In this document: positions 45,193 to 53,519 of the stretch, piece by piece
Layout of the letters: each line of letters starts with the position of its first letter
How positions within the stretch are numbered: the stretch's first letter is position 1
NCBI RefSeq assembly: GCF_009909205.1
Contig: NZ_JAAAPN010000014.1
Coordinates: 1-64,000, forward strand
Direction of reading: 5' to 3'
DNA length: 64,000 nucleotides
From: Aquabacterium fontiphilum
GTDB lineage: Bacteria; Pseudomonadota; Gammaproteobacteria; Burkholderiales; Burkholderiaceae_C
Made by a program: the position numbers and the translations under genes
The notes under the pieces: generated by a model
Told to the model about the DNA's origin: nothing
Databases searched by the model: none
Seen by the model: only the letters and a program-made list of their open reading frames with translations

Positions 45193-45997
45193 ACTTGTAG
45201 TCGGTCTTGGCGCTCTTGCGCAGCTCTTCCTGGAAGCGGGCCAGCTTGGCCTGCTTCTGGCGCTGCATCAGCTGGTCCTTCACCTCTTCGAAAGCCGGGA
45301 AGGCCGTCTGGCGCGTGTCTTCCAGCTTGATGATGTGCCAGCCGAACTGGGACTGAACCGGCGCAGGACTGACCTCGCCCTTCTTCAGCTTGACCATGGC
45401 TTCTGAAAACTCCGGCACATAGTTGCCCGGATTGGCCCAGTCGAGGTCGCCACCGTTGGGGCCCGACCCGGGGTCCTTGGAGTGCTTCTTGGCCAACTCT
45501 TCAAACTTGGCACCCGCCTTGATCTGGCCCAGCAGCGACTTGGCTTCGGCTTCAGAGTCGACCAGGATGTGACGCGCACGGTACTCCTTGTCGCCGTTGG
45601 CCGCCTTGATCTGGTCGTACTCGGCGCGGGCCTCGGCCTCACTGGCGGGGTTCTTTTTCTCGAAGTCCTTGAACAGCGTCTGGATCAGGATGGCCTGACG
45701 GGCGAGCTCCATCTGGGCGCGGTAGTCGGGCGAGGCCTGCAGGCCGCGGCGCTGGGCTTCCTGCATGTAAATTTCGCGGATGACCACTTCGTCGCGGAGC
45801 TTCTGCTCCAGGTCAGGCGTGCGCTCGATGGCGCCACCAGGTTGCGAGCGCGCGATCTGGTCGACCAGCGCGTCCACACGCGACTTGGGCACGCCCTTGC
45901 CGTTGACGACGGCAATGTTCTGCGCCATCGCGAGCGGCGCAGCCACGGACAGCGTGGCCGCCACGATGGCAGCCTTGGCAAAGCGGGTGGAAATCAT
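45182..45997 (-). CDS. Periplasmic parvulin-type peptidyl-prolyl isomerase
   Basis: 271 residues. A signal peptide (AAIVAATLSVAAPLAMAQ) is followed by a SurA-like N-terminal region (VVNGKGVPKSRVDALVDQIA) and one parvulin domain: YRARHILVDSEAEAKSLLGQ, FEELAKKHSKDPGSGPNGGD, FGWHIIKLEDTR. These are the PpiC/PrsA features. It probably helps fold outer membrane or secreted proteins. The ATG at 45997 was preferred over a TTG two codons upstream. It overlaps the putA 3' end tail to tail by 11 bases. Confidence 0.92.
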   Translation of the reverse strand: MISTRFAKAAIVAATLSVAAPLAMAQNIAVVNGKGVPKSRVDALVDQIARSQPGGAIERTPDLEQKLRDEVVIREIYMQEAQRRGLQASPDYRAQMELARQAILIQTLFKDFEKKNPASEAEARAEYDQIKAANGDKEYRARHILVDSEAEAKSLLGQIKAGAKFEELAKKHSKDPGSGPNGGDLDWANPGNYVPEFSEAMVKLKKGEVSPAPVQSQFGWHIIKLEDTRQTAFPAFEEVKDQLMQRQKQAKLARFQEELRKSAKTDYKFSE

Positions 45998-46030
45998 GGT
46001 CAACAGATCTGGTGAGTCGTGAATGGACGA

Positions 46031-46327
46031 TCAGGCCGGCTCGGCCTGGATGGCCAGCGCGTGAATACCGCGCGGCATCAAATTGCGCAGGGCATCATAC
46101 ACAAGCCGGTGGCGTTGAACGGGGGGCAGCCCGCGAAAGCACGCCGCTCGCACGCGCACCTCGAAGTGGGTGCCGAAAGCCTGGCCGTTGTGCCCCGCGT
46201 GTCCGATGTGCGCAGCCGTATCGTCGCGCACCAAGAGCAGCTCCGGTTGCAGCGCTGCCCGCAACGCCGTTTCGATTTCGCTGGCGTGAACGGGCCCTTG
46301 TCCGCTCACCGTGCTCGTGGCGCTCAT
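46031..46327 (-). CDS. bolA: BolA-family protein
   Basis: 98 residues. The BolA fold is indicated by IETALRAALQPELLLVRDDT, HIGHAGHNGQAFGTHFEVRV, and the conserved FRGLPPVQRHRLVYDALRNL with the His-containing LMPRGIHALAI end. BolA proteins work with monothiol glutaredoxins in iron-sulfur trafficking and affect morphology. Its start overlaps the yciB stop by 4 bases and the parvulin gene follows 33 bases on, giving the order msrB-yciB-bolA-ppiC on one strand. Confidence 0.9.
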   Translation of the reverse strand: MSATSTVSGQGPVHASEIETALRAALQPELLLVRDDTAAHIGHAGHNGQAFGTHFEVRVRAACFRGLPPVQRHRLVYDALRNLMPRGIHALAIQAEPA

Positions 46328-46980
46328 TGGCCGCCTCCCGGAGCGGCCTCGGCCGCCGGCTCCAACGCGTGGCGAGACAGATAAACACCCTGAGCCACGA
46401 TGAACAACAGCGTCAGCACCAGCGTGCCCCACGTCTTGAAGTTCACCCACGCATCGGTGTTCCCGGCATACAGCACGAAGGCGACATACAGGTTGAGAAA
46501 GCCCATGCCGACGAAGAACAGCGCCCAGGCCCAGCCCACGCGCGTCCAGATCGCTTCCGGCACATCCAGCTGCCCCCCCATCATCTGCTTGAGCATGCGC
46601 TTCTTGAAGACCACCTCGGTCAGCAGAAAGCCCAGGCCCATGATCCAGTACACCACGGTGGGCTTCCACATGATGAAGGCTTCGTTGTTGAACCACAGTG
46701 TCAACGCGCCCAGCACGATCACGACGCCCAGACTGGCCCACAGGATGCGGTCGACCGGCTTGCGTGCGGCCTTGAGGATCACCACTTGCAGCAAGGTGGC
46801 CACCACCACGACCACCGTGGCCAGCAGCACCGGCGCCTGCTTGGCCACCACCGTGCCGCTGGCCACGGCAAAGCCCACGTAGTGCGTGAGCCATTCGGCG
46901 GTGACCTCCTTGTTTCCGTCAGCCCACTTGTAGCTCACGAAAAAGAGGATCACCGGCAACAGATCGAACAGGAATTTCAT
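46324..46980 (-). CDS. yciB: Inner membrane septation protein A family (YciB/IspZ)
   Basis: 218 residues with five or more hydrophobic helices. The N-terminal FLFDLLPVILFFVSYKWAD, the middle FIMWKPTVVYWIMGLGFLLT, and WAWALFFVGMGFLNLYVAFV are YciB signatures. It is linked to cell-envelope synthesis and septation in enterobacteria, with incomplete biochemical definition. The C-terminus is a short Ala/Gly tail. It lies 1 base after the msrB stop region. Confidence 0.93.
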   Translation of the reverse strand: MKFLFDLLPVILFFVSYKWADGNKEVTAEWLTHYVGFAVASGTVVAKQAPVLLATVVVVVATLLQVVILKAARKPVDRILWASLGVVIVLGALTLWFNNEAFIMWKPTVVYWIMGLGFLLTEVVFKKRMLKQMMGGQLDVPEAIWTRVGWAWALFFVGMGFLNLYVAFVLYAGNTDAWVNFKTWGTLVLTLLFIVAQGVYLSRHALEPAAEAAPGGGQ

Positions 46981-46981
46981 G

Positions 46982-47404
46982 TCAGGGTGCGTCAGAGTGC
47001 GGGCTGAAGTCTATCGCGGCTGAGTTGATGCAGTAGCGTTCACCGGTGGGCTCGGGACCATCATCAAACACGTGGCCCAGATGGGCTCCGCACTGACGAC
47101 AACGCACCTCCACGCGGATCATGCCGTGGCTGGTGTCCAGCACGCGCTCGATGGCCTCGTCGGCTGCGGCCGCCCAATAGCTCGGCCAGCCGCACCCGGC
47201 ATCGAACTTGGTGTGCGATTCGAACAACCGGGTTCCGCAACAGATGCAACGGTAGGTACCGTCTTCGAAGTGATCCCAGTATCGCCCCGTGAACGGCCGT
47301 TCGGTTGCCGCCCGGCGCGTGACCTGGAAAGCCAGCGGATCGAGCTGGTCTCGCCAGGCCTCGTCGCTCTTCTTGACGGGGTAGTCGTTGGTAGGGTCGC
47401 TCAT
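46982..47404 (-). CDS. msrB: Peptide-methionine (R)-S-oxide reductase
   Basis: 140 residues from ATG 47404. Two zinc-binding CxxC pairs are in [11 protein letters not shown] and [15 protein letters not shown]. The catalytic Cys is in [12 protein letters not shown] and the [11 protein letters not shown] block is conserved. It reduces the R form of methionine sulfoxide using thioredoxin. An ATG five codons upstream (47419) has a better spaced AGGA and is a real alternative. The protein is cytosolic. Confidence 0.95.
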   Translation of the reverse strand: MSDPTNDYPVKKSDEAWRDQLDPLAFQVTRRAATERPFTGRYWDHFEDGTYRCICCGTRLFESHTKFDAGCGWPSYWAAAADEAIERVLDTSHGMIRVEVRCRQCGAHLGHVFDDGPEPTGERYCINSAAIDFSPHSDAP

Positions 47405-47549
47405 GGTGGTCGGGTCCATCAAATACGTCCTGCCAGTGTAGACACGCCCCCCTGTCCCTGGGGGCCGGCGGGCCAAGGTCGCAGCGCGGTCACGGGCTTC
47501 CCCTAAGATGCCCACTCCGCAACCGTTGATTCATGACAGGACAAAAGCC

Positions 47550-48392
47550 GTGGACCTGGTGGTGTTTGTGAAAGCCGCCCTGATGGGCATCGTCGAGGGG
47601 TTGACCGAGTTCCTCCCCATTTCCAGCACCGGACACCTGATCCTGGCTGACACCCTGATCGGATTTGCCGAATCGGTCGGGAGCGAAAAGGCCAAGGTGT
47701 TCGAGATCGCCATCCAGACGGGCGCCATCTTTGCGGTGATCTTGGTCTACCTGCAGAAGATCGTCGCCACCATCAAGGGCATTGGCTCGCAGCCGGAAGC
47801 GCAGCGCTTTGCTGTGAACGTGGCGGTCGGCTTCGTCCCGGCTGCGGCCATGGGCCTGTTGATCGGTAAGGCGATCAAGGCGCACCTGTTCACCCCCACT
47901 GTCGTGGCGGTGGCCTTCATCGTCGGCGGCCTGATCATCATGTGGGCGGAGCGCATGGCCGCACGCCGATCCCACGCTCGGGTCGAAACGGTGGACGACA
48001 TGCGGTTTGCCGATGCGGTGAAGGTGGGCCTGATCCAGTGCCTGTCCATGGTGCCGGGCACCAGCCGCTCGGGTGCCACCATCATTGGCGGGATGATGAT
48101 CGGCATGTCGCGCAAGGCCGCCACCGATTTCAGCTTCTTTCTGGGCATTCCCACGCTGGTGGGTGCCGGCGTCTACAGCCTCTACAAGGAGTGGGGGTTG
48201 CTGAGCATGGCCGACTTGCCCCTGTTCCTGGTCGGGCTGGTCTTCGCCTTTCTCTCGGCGTGGGTTTGCGTGCGCTGGCTGATCCGCTATGTGTCCAGCC
48301 ATACCTTCATCCCCTTCGCGTGGTACCGGATCGCCTTCGGCATCCTCATTCTGGCCACCGCCCAACTGGGCTGGGTGAACTGGGAGGCCTGA
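47550..48392 (+). CDS. uppP: Undecaprenyl-diphosphatase
   Basis: 280 residues, eight or so membrane helices. The two catalytic motifs are [20 protein letters not shown] (about residues 10-30) and [17 protein letters not shown] (about 163-180). It recycles the lipid carrier of peptidoglycan and polysaccharide synthesis and contributes to bacitracin resistance. The GTG at 47550 was chosen because AGGAC precedes it and other UppP proteins start at the equivalent MDLxxxxKA. The frame is open to 47508. Confidence 0.94.
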   Translation: MDLVVFVKAALMGIVEGLTEFLPISSTGHLILADTLIGFAESVGSEKAKVFEIAIQTGAIFAVILVYLQKIVATIKGIGSQPEAQRFAVNVAVGFVPAAAMGLLIGKAIKAHLFTPTVVAVAFIVGGLIIMWAERMAARRSHARVETVDDMRFADAVKVGLIQCLSMVPGTSRSGATIIGGMMIGMSRKAATDFSFFLGIPTLVGAGVYSLYKEWGLLSMADLPLFLVGLVFAFLSAWVCVRWLIRYVSSHTFIPFAWYRIAFGILILATAQLGWVNWEA

Positions 48393-48396
48393 GCCC

Positions 48397-49218
48397 GTGT
48401 CGCTGCGCCATGACGCCCTGGCGGTGCTGACCTGCCCTGACCCGGTGCAGAAAGCCGCTTTGGCGCAGGCCCTCGCCGAAGCGCGACTGGCACTGCCCGA
48501 TGCAGGTCTGTCTGCAGCCGAATGCCAAGAGGCGATCTCGCTCTCGCCTGCTCAGGAAGCCGCGCTACCGGGGCGACCCGCACGCCCTGCCCTGGTGAGC
48601 GCCAAGGACGTGCCCTCACGCAGCCCGTTCACCCATGAAGGCCGCGCGGCGCTGCTCCACGCCATCTGCCACATCGAGTTCAACGCCATCAATCTGGCCA
48701 TGGACGCGGTGTGGCGCTTCGAGGGCATGCCTGCCACCTTCTACCGCGACTGGCTGCAGGTGGCCGGCGAAGAGGCCCTGCACTTCACGCTGCTGCGGGA
48801 GCACCTGCGCGGCATGGGCCACGACTACGGCGACTTCGACGCCCACGACGGCCTGTGGCGCATGTGCCACCAGACCCGTCACGACCTGCTGGCGCGCATG
48901 GCGCTGGTACCGCGCACGCTGGAAGCGCGCGGCCTCGACGCCACACCACTCATCCAGGACAAGCTGCGCCGCACGGGCGACCTGGCCGCCGTGGCCATCC
49001 TCGACATCATCCTGCGCGACGAGGTCGGCCACGTGGCCATCGGCAACCGGTGGTTTCACCACCTGTGCGCGCAGCGCGGGCTGGATCCCACCGTGGTCTA
49101 CCCCGAGCTGGTCGTTCAATACGAAGCCCCACGGCTGCGGCCGCCCTTCAACGAAGCCGCCCGCCGTGCAGCGGGCTTCACCGAAGCGGAAATGGCCTTT
49201 CTGCTGGGTGAAGACTGA
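48397..49218 (+). CDS. DUF455-family ferritin-like protein
   Basis: 273 residues starting with GTG four bases after uppP. The ferritin-like carboxylate and His residues are visible in CHIEFNAINLAMDAVWRF, VAGEEALHFTLLREHLRG and ILRDEVGHVAIGNRWFHHL, the order expected of a di-iron four-helix bundle. The DUF455 family is widespread, and some homologs are annotated as tRNA hydroxylase-like, but the substrate is unknown to me. Tight spacing suggests co-transcription with uppP. Confidence 0.84.
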   Translation: MSLRHDALAVLTCPDPVQKAALAQALAEARLALPDAGLSAAECQEAISLSPAQEAALPGRPARPALVSAKDVPSRSPFTHEGRAALLHAICHIEFNAINLAMDAVWRFEGMPATFYRDWLQVAGEEALHFTLLREHLRGMGHDYGDFDAHDGLWRMCHQTRHDLLARMALVPRTLEARGLDATPLIQDKLRRTGDLAAVAILDIILRDEVGHVAIGNRWFHHLCAQRGLDPTVVYPELVVQYEAPRLRPPFNEAARRAAGFTEAEMAFLLGED

Positions 49219-49239
49219 GGCGCCTGCGCGGCCGCCGTC

Positions 49240-50142
49240 TCAGCCCCGTGGGTGGTGGCGCGCATGCAGCTGCCGCAAGCGCTCGCGCGCCACATGGGTG
49301 TAGACCTGCGTCGTCGAGATGTCGGCGTGCCCCAGCAGCAACTGCACCACGCGCAGGTCGGCTCCGTGATTGAGCAAGTGGGTGGCAAAGGCATGGCGCA
49401 GGGTGTGCGGCGAGATACTCTGGCGAATACCGGCCTGCACAGCCAGCGCCTTGATGCGCTTCCAGAACATCTGCCGCGTCATGGCCTCGCCGCGCACTGT
49501 GACGAACAGATCGTCGCTCGTGCGGCCTGCCAGGATCTCGGGCCGCCCCGTTGCCAGATAACGCCCCAGCCAAACCGCCGCCTCTTCCCCGAAAGGCACA
49601 AGACGCTCCTTGCTGCCCTTGCCCGTCACACGCACCACGCCTTCGGCCATCAGGACCTGCCAATGCTGCAAGGTCACCAGTTCGCTCACACGCAGGCCGC
49701 TGGCATACAGCAGCTCCAGCATGGCCCGGTCGCGCAGGCCGAGGGCCTCATGCGTGTCGGGCGCGGCCAGCAGCGCCTCCACCTGGGCCTCGGTCAAGGT
49801 GCCCGGCATGCGCGCGGGCTGACGCGGCGCGTCCAGGCGCACCGAGGGATCGTCGGCCATCAGGTGTTCACGCACAGCCCACCTGAAGAACCGACGGTAC
49901 GTGCTGAGTCTGCGGCTGGCCGTGCTGGGCCGCGTGGTGGCATGGACGGCGACGGCATGGCCGCGCAGGTCCAGCTCGGTCAGATCCGTCAAGCGCAGCG
50001 ATCCGCCCCGCTGCGCCTGAGCCCATTGCAAGAGCCCCTGTAGATCGCGACGGTAAGCCGCCAGGGTGTTGTCGCTCAGACCATCCTCCAGCCAGACGGC
50101 ATCGATGAACTGGTCAAGCGTTGGGTCACGCAGATCAACCAT
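49240..50142 (-). CDS. xerD: Site-specific tyrosine recombinase XerD
   Basis: 300 residues. The N-terminal SAM-like domain has LSDNTLAAYRRDLQGLLQWA and RRLSTYRRFFRWAVREHLM. The catalytic set is visible: Arg in YASGLRVSELVTL, Lys in VTGKGSKERLVPFG, HxxR in SPHTLRHAFATHLLNHGADL, HxxH-type His in LLGHADISTTQVYTHV with the nucleophile Tyr. With XerC it resolves chromosome dimers at dif. Length and single-copy context argue against an integron or phage integrase. The start MVDLRDPTLD is at 50142. Confidence 0.95.
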   Translation of the reverse strand: MVDLRDPTLDQFIDAVWLEDGLSDNTLAAYRRDLQGLLQWAQAQRGGSLRLTDLTELDLRGHAVAVHATTRPSTASRRLSTYRRFFRWAVREHLMADDPSVRLDAPRQPARMPGTLTEAQVEALLAAPDTHEALGLRDRAMLELLYASGLRVSELVTLQHWQVLMAEGVVRVTGKGSKERLVPFGEEAAVWLGRYLATGRPEILAGRTSDDLFVTVRGEAMTRQMFWKRIKALAVQAGIRQSISPHTLRHAFATHLLNHGADLRVVQLLLGHADISTTQVYTHVARERLRQLHARHHPRG

Positions 50143-50149
50143 GCAATGC

Positions 50150-50776
50150 TCACACTCCACCGCGCATCAGGCCATCTTTCATGCGTTGATCAATGGGATG
50201 CTCGCCAATGAAGACCTTCAGCACGGCGCGGTACAGGTCCTCGCCCGGCTGCGGCGTCCCCACCGCCTTGCCGTTGTGCCGCAGCCCGACGCCCTGGTCC
50301 GGCACGTAGTCGAGTTCGATGACGTCGCCCGGCTTGAGGGTGCCCATGCCGTTGATGTCGGCCGTCAAACGGCTCAGACGCGCCGACAGCCGCTGCTGCA
50401 CCGCCGCAGGCTCATGGCGCTTGACCCGCCGGTTCAACGACTTGCTCAACTCCGCAGCGGGGGCCTCCAGCAACACCTTGATCTGCAGGCGCTTGGGCCC
50501 GGGCATGGCCAGCGCCGCAGCCGGATCACGCGTGGTGGCAGGCAGGTACAGCCCTGTCACGAACGCCTTGACCCAGGCGACCCCGCGCAGCCCCAGCCCG
50601 TTGAGGCGCAAGGTCCGGTCGCCCAGTTGCACGGTGGGATCGAAGCGTTGCCCCTCCAGCACGGCGGCGTGGGCCGCCACGGGTGTCAGCATGAGGCTGG
50701 CCGGTGCCATCACACCCGCCAGGGCGCCGCAACACGCCAGCAACCAGCGCATGGCTCGCTGTCTGCACCACTGCAT
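50150..50776 (-). CDS. Secreted chalcone isomerase-like protein
   Basis: 208 residues from ATG 50776. A signal peptide (LLACCGALAGVMAPASL..AHAA) precedes a chalcone-isomerase-like domain with LNGLGLRGVAWVKAFVTGLY, PKRLQIKVLLEAPAAELS and GDVIELDYVPDQGVGLRHNG, ending FIGEHPIDQRMKDGLM. Bacterial members of this periplasmic group are not known to act on flavonoids, and some may bind fatty acids. It starts near xerD but is read in the same direction, ending 7 bases before it. Confidence 0.82.
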   Translation of the reverse strand: MQWCRQRAMRWLLACCGALAGVMAPASLMLTPVAAHAAVLEGQRFDPTVQLGDRTLRLNGLGLRGVAWVKAFVTGLYLPATTRDPAAALAMPGPKRLQIKVLLEAPAAELSKSLNRRVKRHEPAAVQQRLSARLSRLTADINGMGTLKPGDVIELDYVPDQGVGLRHNGKAVGTPQPGEDLYRAVLKVFIGEHPIDQRMKDGLMRGGV

Positions 50777-50945
50777 GGGATTGATCCTTTCTGCCGGAAG
50801 CCGGCCTGCCTGTCTGCTCATCCAACGCAGACCAGATGGTGGCTGACGACAACATTTACAAGCACTTTACCGTGCAGGATGGAGATGCAGCTGAACCCAA
50901 GACCGGCTAGCATCATGCGGTTCGGTTCGCAACAAGAGGTAGACC

Positions 50946-51101
50946 ATGAGACTCGCGACGGCCATGCTGGCCCTGATGACCTTGCTGAGCGGCTGCGCCG
51001 TGTACACCCCGAAAGGCGCCGTGGTGGTCGACCCTGCCCCGCGCCCCGCAGGCTCCGGCGACTTCTGCCCGCCGGGCCAGGCAAAAAAGGGCAATTGCTG
51101 A
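50946..51101 (+). CDS. Very small lipoprotein with a conserved-looking Cys-pair tail
   Basis: 51 residues. The signal peptide MRLATAMLALMTLLSGC ends in a lipobox, so the mature part is about 35 residues: AVYTPKGAVVVDPAPRPA and a tail FCPPGQAKKGNC with two Cys that could form a disulfide. AAGAGG precedes the ATG. It is shorter than common gene-calling limits. Similar short lipoproteins with a CPPGQAKKG tail occur, as I recall, in related bacteria. No function is known. The GST gene begins 20 bases downstream. Confidence 0.72.
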   Translation: MRLATAMLALMTLLSGCAVYTPKGAVVVDPAPRPAGSGDFCPPGQAKKGNC

Positions 51102-51121
51102 ACCGTCGCCGGTAGCGTCCC

Positions 51122-51754
51122 ATGATCACGCTGTTTGACCACGCCATGGCCCCGAGCCCCCGCCGGGCGCGCATCCTGCTCGCAGAAAAGGGCATCCCGT
51201 TCGAGCGCGTCCAGATCGATCTCGTGGCTGGCGAGCATCTGGGCGACGCCTTTCGTACCATCAACCCGCAGTGCACCGTCCCGGCGCTACGGCTGGAGGA
51301 CGGCACGGTGTTGCAAGACAATGCCGCCATCACGGCCTGGGCTGAAGCTGTCCAGCCCGAGCCACCGCTGCTGGGTCGCTCACCGCTTGAGAAAGCCGCT
51401 GTCGCCAGCTGGAACGCTCGCCTCGAGTTCGAGGGCCTGCTTGCCGTGGCCGAAGCGTTTCGCAATGCCAGCCCGGCCATGAAGGACCGAGCCCTCACGG
51501 GCCAGGCGAATGTCGCGCAGATCCCGGAGCTGGCCGCGCGCGGACTTGAGCGCGCGCACCGGTTCTTCCGGGAACTGGACAGCCACCTGGCCGGTCGGGC
51601 GTTCGTGGCGACCGATCACTTCTCGTTGGCCGACATCACAGCCATCGTCGTGGTGGACTTTGCCCGCGTCATCCGCTTCAAGCCAGGCGACGAGCATCCG
51701 CATCTGCGCGACTGGCGCGCCGCGCAGGCTGCGCGCCCCAGCGTGAATGCCTGA
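51122..51754 (+). CDS. Glutathione S-transferase family protein
   Basis: 210 residues. The thioredoxin-like N-terminal domain has FDHAMAPSPRRARILLAEKG, INPQCTVPALRLEDGTVLQD and NAAITAWAEAV. The helical C-terminal domain has LEFEGLLAVAEAFRNASPAM and HFSLADITAIVVVDFARVIR, with the N-capping S-x-x-D motif SLADITA. It is soluble. The substrate is not predictable. It probably follows the small lipoprotein in one transcript. Confidence 0.88.
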   Translation: MITLFDHAMAPSPRRARILLAEKGIPFERVQIDLVAGEHLGDAFRTINPQCTVPALRLEDGTVLQDNAAITAWAEAVQPEPPLLGRSPLEKAAVASWNARLEFEGLLAVAEAFRNASPAMKDRALTGQANVAQIPELAARGLERAHRFFRELDSHLAGRAFVATDHFSLADITAIVVVDFARVIRFKPGDEHPHLRDWRAAQAARPSVNA

Positions 51755-51780
51755 CGCCAGCTGTGCCCCGCCTCTCAAAG

Positions 51781-52524
51781 TCAGCGGGCACCGCTGTTGA
51801 ACTGTCGCCGCGCTTCTTCCATCGCCTGCTCCAGGCGCGCGGGGGTGCGCTGGCTCGGGTCGGTCTGCGCCTGCCATTCCGCGTAAGCCGATGCCTGCAG
51901 CCGCTTCCATTCGGTTTCGCGCGATAGCTTGGCAATTGCCACATCATTTTCGAAATCCGGCACCAGCGTGGCCATCTTCATCTGCCATTGAACCAGCGCC
52001 TGATTGCGACGCGATTCATCGGTTTCCAGATCCGCAATCAACGCGGCCCCCATGAACGCGGCCTCCATCAGTGTGAACTCGCCCTGCTTGAGCCGGTCGG
52101 GCAACTGGTTCATCAGGTTCTCGGCCATCCGGCGACGCAATCGCGCGTCCTTCTCTGCGTCGATCGTCTGCCACTTCTCGAATCCCTGGTGATAGCGAAC
52201 GAAGCTGACCAGACGCAAGGCGTCCTCCTTTGTCTGCCCCTGCTTGGTCATGGCAGCCAACAAGGCCGCCCAGTCTTCCTCAGACACATCAGACGGTCGG
52301 CCGTCGCCCAGTGAGGGCGCGGACGCGACGGCCATGGCGCTGTCTTCGCCCACGCCCGCCTGAGGCCAAAGACTCGACGAGGCTTGCGGCGGTGCGACAT
52401 CACCGGACGCGTCGTCATCGCGCGAAGTGGACACCCACCATGCAGCTGCAGCCAAGGCAACGACCGCGGCACCCGCGACCGCGATGACAGGAAAACGACT
52501 GTTGGAGCGCTCGTACTTGATCAT
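51781..52524 (-). CDS. Membrane-anchored periplasmic protein of unknown function
   Basis: 247 residues from ATG 52524. A single N-terminal helix (FPVIAVAGAAVVALAAAAWWV) is followed by a mostly helical, charged periplasmic domain: DWAALLAAMTKQGQTKEDAL, RLRRRMAENLMNQLPDRLKQ, EFTLMEAAFMGAALIADLET, ESRRNQALVQWQMKM. The layout loosely recalls small lipase- or phospholipase-accessory proteins (PlcR-like), but I am not sure. The start is odd: a terminator-like hairpin and T-run end only a few bases before the ATG and no Shine-Dalgarno sequence is visible. Confidence 0.6.
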   Translation of the reverse strand: MIKYERSNSRFPVIAVAGAAVVALAAAAWWVSTSRDDDASGDVAPPQASSSLWPQAGVGEDSAMAVASAPSLGDGRPSDVSEEDWAALLAAMTKQGQTKEDALRLVSFVRYHQGFEKWQTIDAEKDARLRRRMAENLMNQLPDRLKQGEFTLMEAAFMGAALIADLETDESRRNQALVQWQMKMATLVPDFENDVAIAKLSRETEWKRLQASAYAEWQAQTDPSQRTPARLEQAMEEARRQFNSGAR

Positions 52525-52530
52525 GTCTGA

Positions 52531-52568
52531 ACAAAAGAAAAGCGGCGCCCTCCGAGGAGGGGCGCCGC
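52531..52568 (-). terminator. Intrinsic terminator after the 52607 gene, abutting the next start codon
   Basis: On the minus strand the stem GGCGCCCCTCC / GGAGGGCGCC (one bulged base, short loop) is followed by TTTTCTTTTG. It lies 38 bases after the stop of the secreted-protein gene at 52607. The T-run finishes 6 bases before the ATG at 52524. Confidence 0.8.
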
Positions 52569-52606
52569 CATCTGAAAGGCCGCGTGCTGCCGTGCAGCGC
52601 GCGTGA

Positions 52607-53278
52607 TCAGTTCGGAGCCGGCGTGTACAAGGTCGAAGACACCGGACGGCTGCGGAACTGGGCGGCAATGTGCTGTGTCAGCGAGCCAAAGCTGACTCCC
52701 GTGATAGCGCCGGTCTCGAAGCGACGCAGTTGCAGCGCGCTCGTGAATGCATCCAGCGCCTCGGGCGTCAGAATCAGCTCGTCGAGCGTCTCGTTCAACG
52801 TGATGCTCAGAGGGAAACGATACTTGAACGTCAACGGCTTGGCGACGTTGTACGTGTAAATGTTCATCTGGCGGATGGTCGCGCCGCCGAAGGGTGTCGT
52901 GTCCGCTTGAACACGCTTGGCTGCGTAGTTGATCGTGAAATTCGCCAGCGTAAAGCCCAGACGCTGCCCATTGCGCACACGCGAGAACTCCAGGGCGGAG
53001 CCGCGGGCGTCGCCCTTCTCGATGCTCAGGCCCGAGCCAATGGTGATGGTGGTGATGGGGAAGCTGAACGCGTAAGTCGTGCCGGCTGGCTGGGTGGTGT
53101 TGCCGAGGCCGACGACGGTGATGCCTTGCAAGGTAAAGGCATCTTGCGCTTCGATCGAGAACTGCTGAGTGGAAGACGCCACCAGCGCATTGGTGGGCAG
53201 GGTCAGCGCCGAAGCGGCCTGAACCATGGCCAGGCCAGCGGTGGCAAAGAATGCGGCGCGAACGTGGGAGAACTGCAT
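52607..53278 (-). CDS. Secreted paralog family member A (tandem, no PEP-CTERM tail)
   Basis: 223 residues. A signal peptide (FFATAGLAMVQAASA) is followed at once by LTLPTNALVASSTQQFSIEA, the shared N-terminal motif. Then come GLGNTTQPAGTTYAFSFPIT, DARGSALEFSRVRNGQRL, FTLANFTINYAAKRVQADTT, YTYNVAKPLTFKYRFPLSI, LDELILTPEALDAF and FRSRPVSSTLYTPAPN. The blocks are in the same order as in the genes at 53520 and 54423 and, more loosely, 40129. No anchor or sorting signal is present, so it is probably periplasmic or released. It is predicted rich in beta strand. The function is unknown. Confidence 0.7.
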   Translation of the reverse strand: MQFSHVRAAFFATAGLAMVQAASALTLPTNALVASSTQQFSIEAQDAFTLQGITVVGLGNTTQPAGTTYAFSFPITTITIGSGLSIEKGDARGSALEFSRVRNGQRLGFTLANFTINYAAKRVQADTTPFGGATIRQMNIYTYNVAKPLTFKYRFPLSITLNETLDELILTPEALDAFTSALQLRRFETGAITGVSFGSLTQHIAAQFRSRPVSSTLYTPAPN

Positions 53279-53347
53279 GATGGCTCCTGGAAAGCAGATG
53301 CGAACAACAAGTGATGACGCATGTTGCCAAAGAGCGCGAACGCGCCG

Positions 53348-53414
53348 CCCCCGCAGATCGGGGAGCGACGCGCATGCTGTACCGGAAAAAATTAACAAAC
53401 CCAGGGAAAACCAG
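53348..53414 (-). promoter_or_regulatory. Two-part conserved element upstream of family member A
   Basis: Distal part 53395-53414 (plus-strand ACAAACC-AGGGAAAAC-AG) and proximal palindromic part 53348-53364 (CCCCGC-GATC-GGGGAG type) recur upstream of member C at 55236-55255 and 55188-55207. Distal copies agree at 18 of 20 bases, and the separation between parts is 47 versus 48 bases. It probably marks the promoter/operator of these genes. Confidence 0.55.
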
Positions 53415-53466
53415 CAAACCCACCACCATCGGGTTACGAGGGTAAACCCTTGATTTGCGTTTTCAA

Positions 53467-53509
53467 GGGCAATCTACGGCCTACAGCCACCTGTTGGTGT
53501 AGATTGCCC
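53467..53509. repeat. Stem-loop after family member B
   Basis: GGGCAATCTAC (53467-53477) and GTAGATTGCCC (53499-53509) are perfect 11-base arms around 21 bases. On the minus strand it begins 11 bases after the stop of the gene at 53520, with a T-poor 3' flank. It is probably a transcript-end stem-loop. Confidence 0.6.
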
Positions 53510-53519
53510 GACGCCCAAC

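Noticed and set aside
49240-50142. Tyrosine recombinase considered as an integrase of a mobile element
   Set aside because: Length, motifs and housekeeping neighbours fit XerD; no attachment-site repeats or phage genes are nearby, and the tRNA-Gly is 9 kb away and intact.
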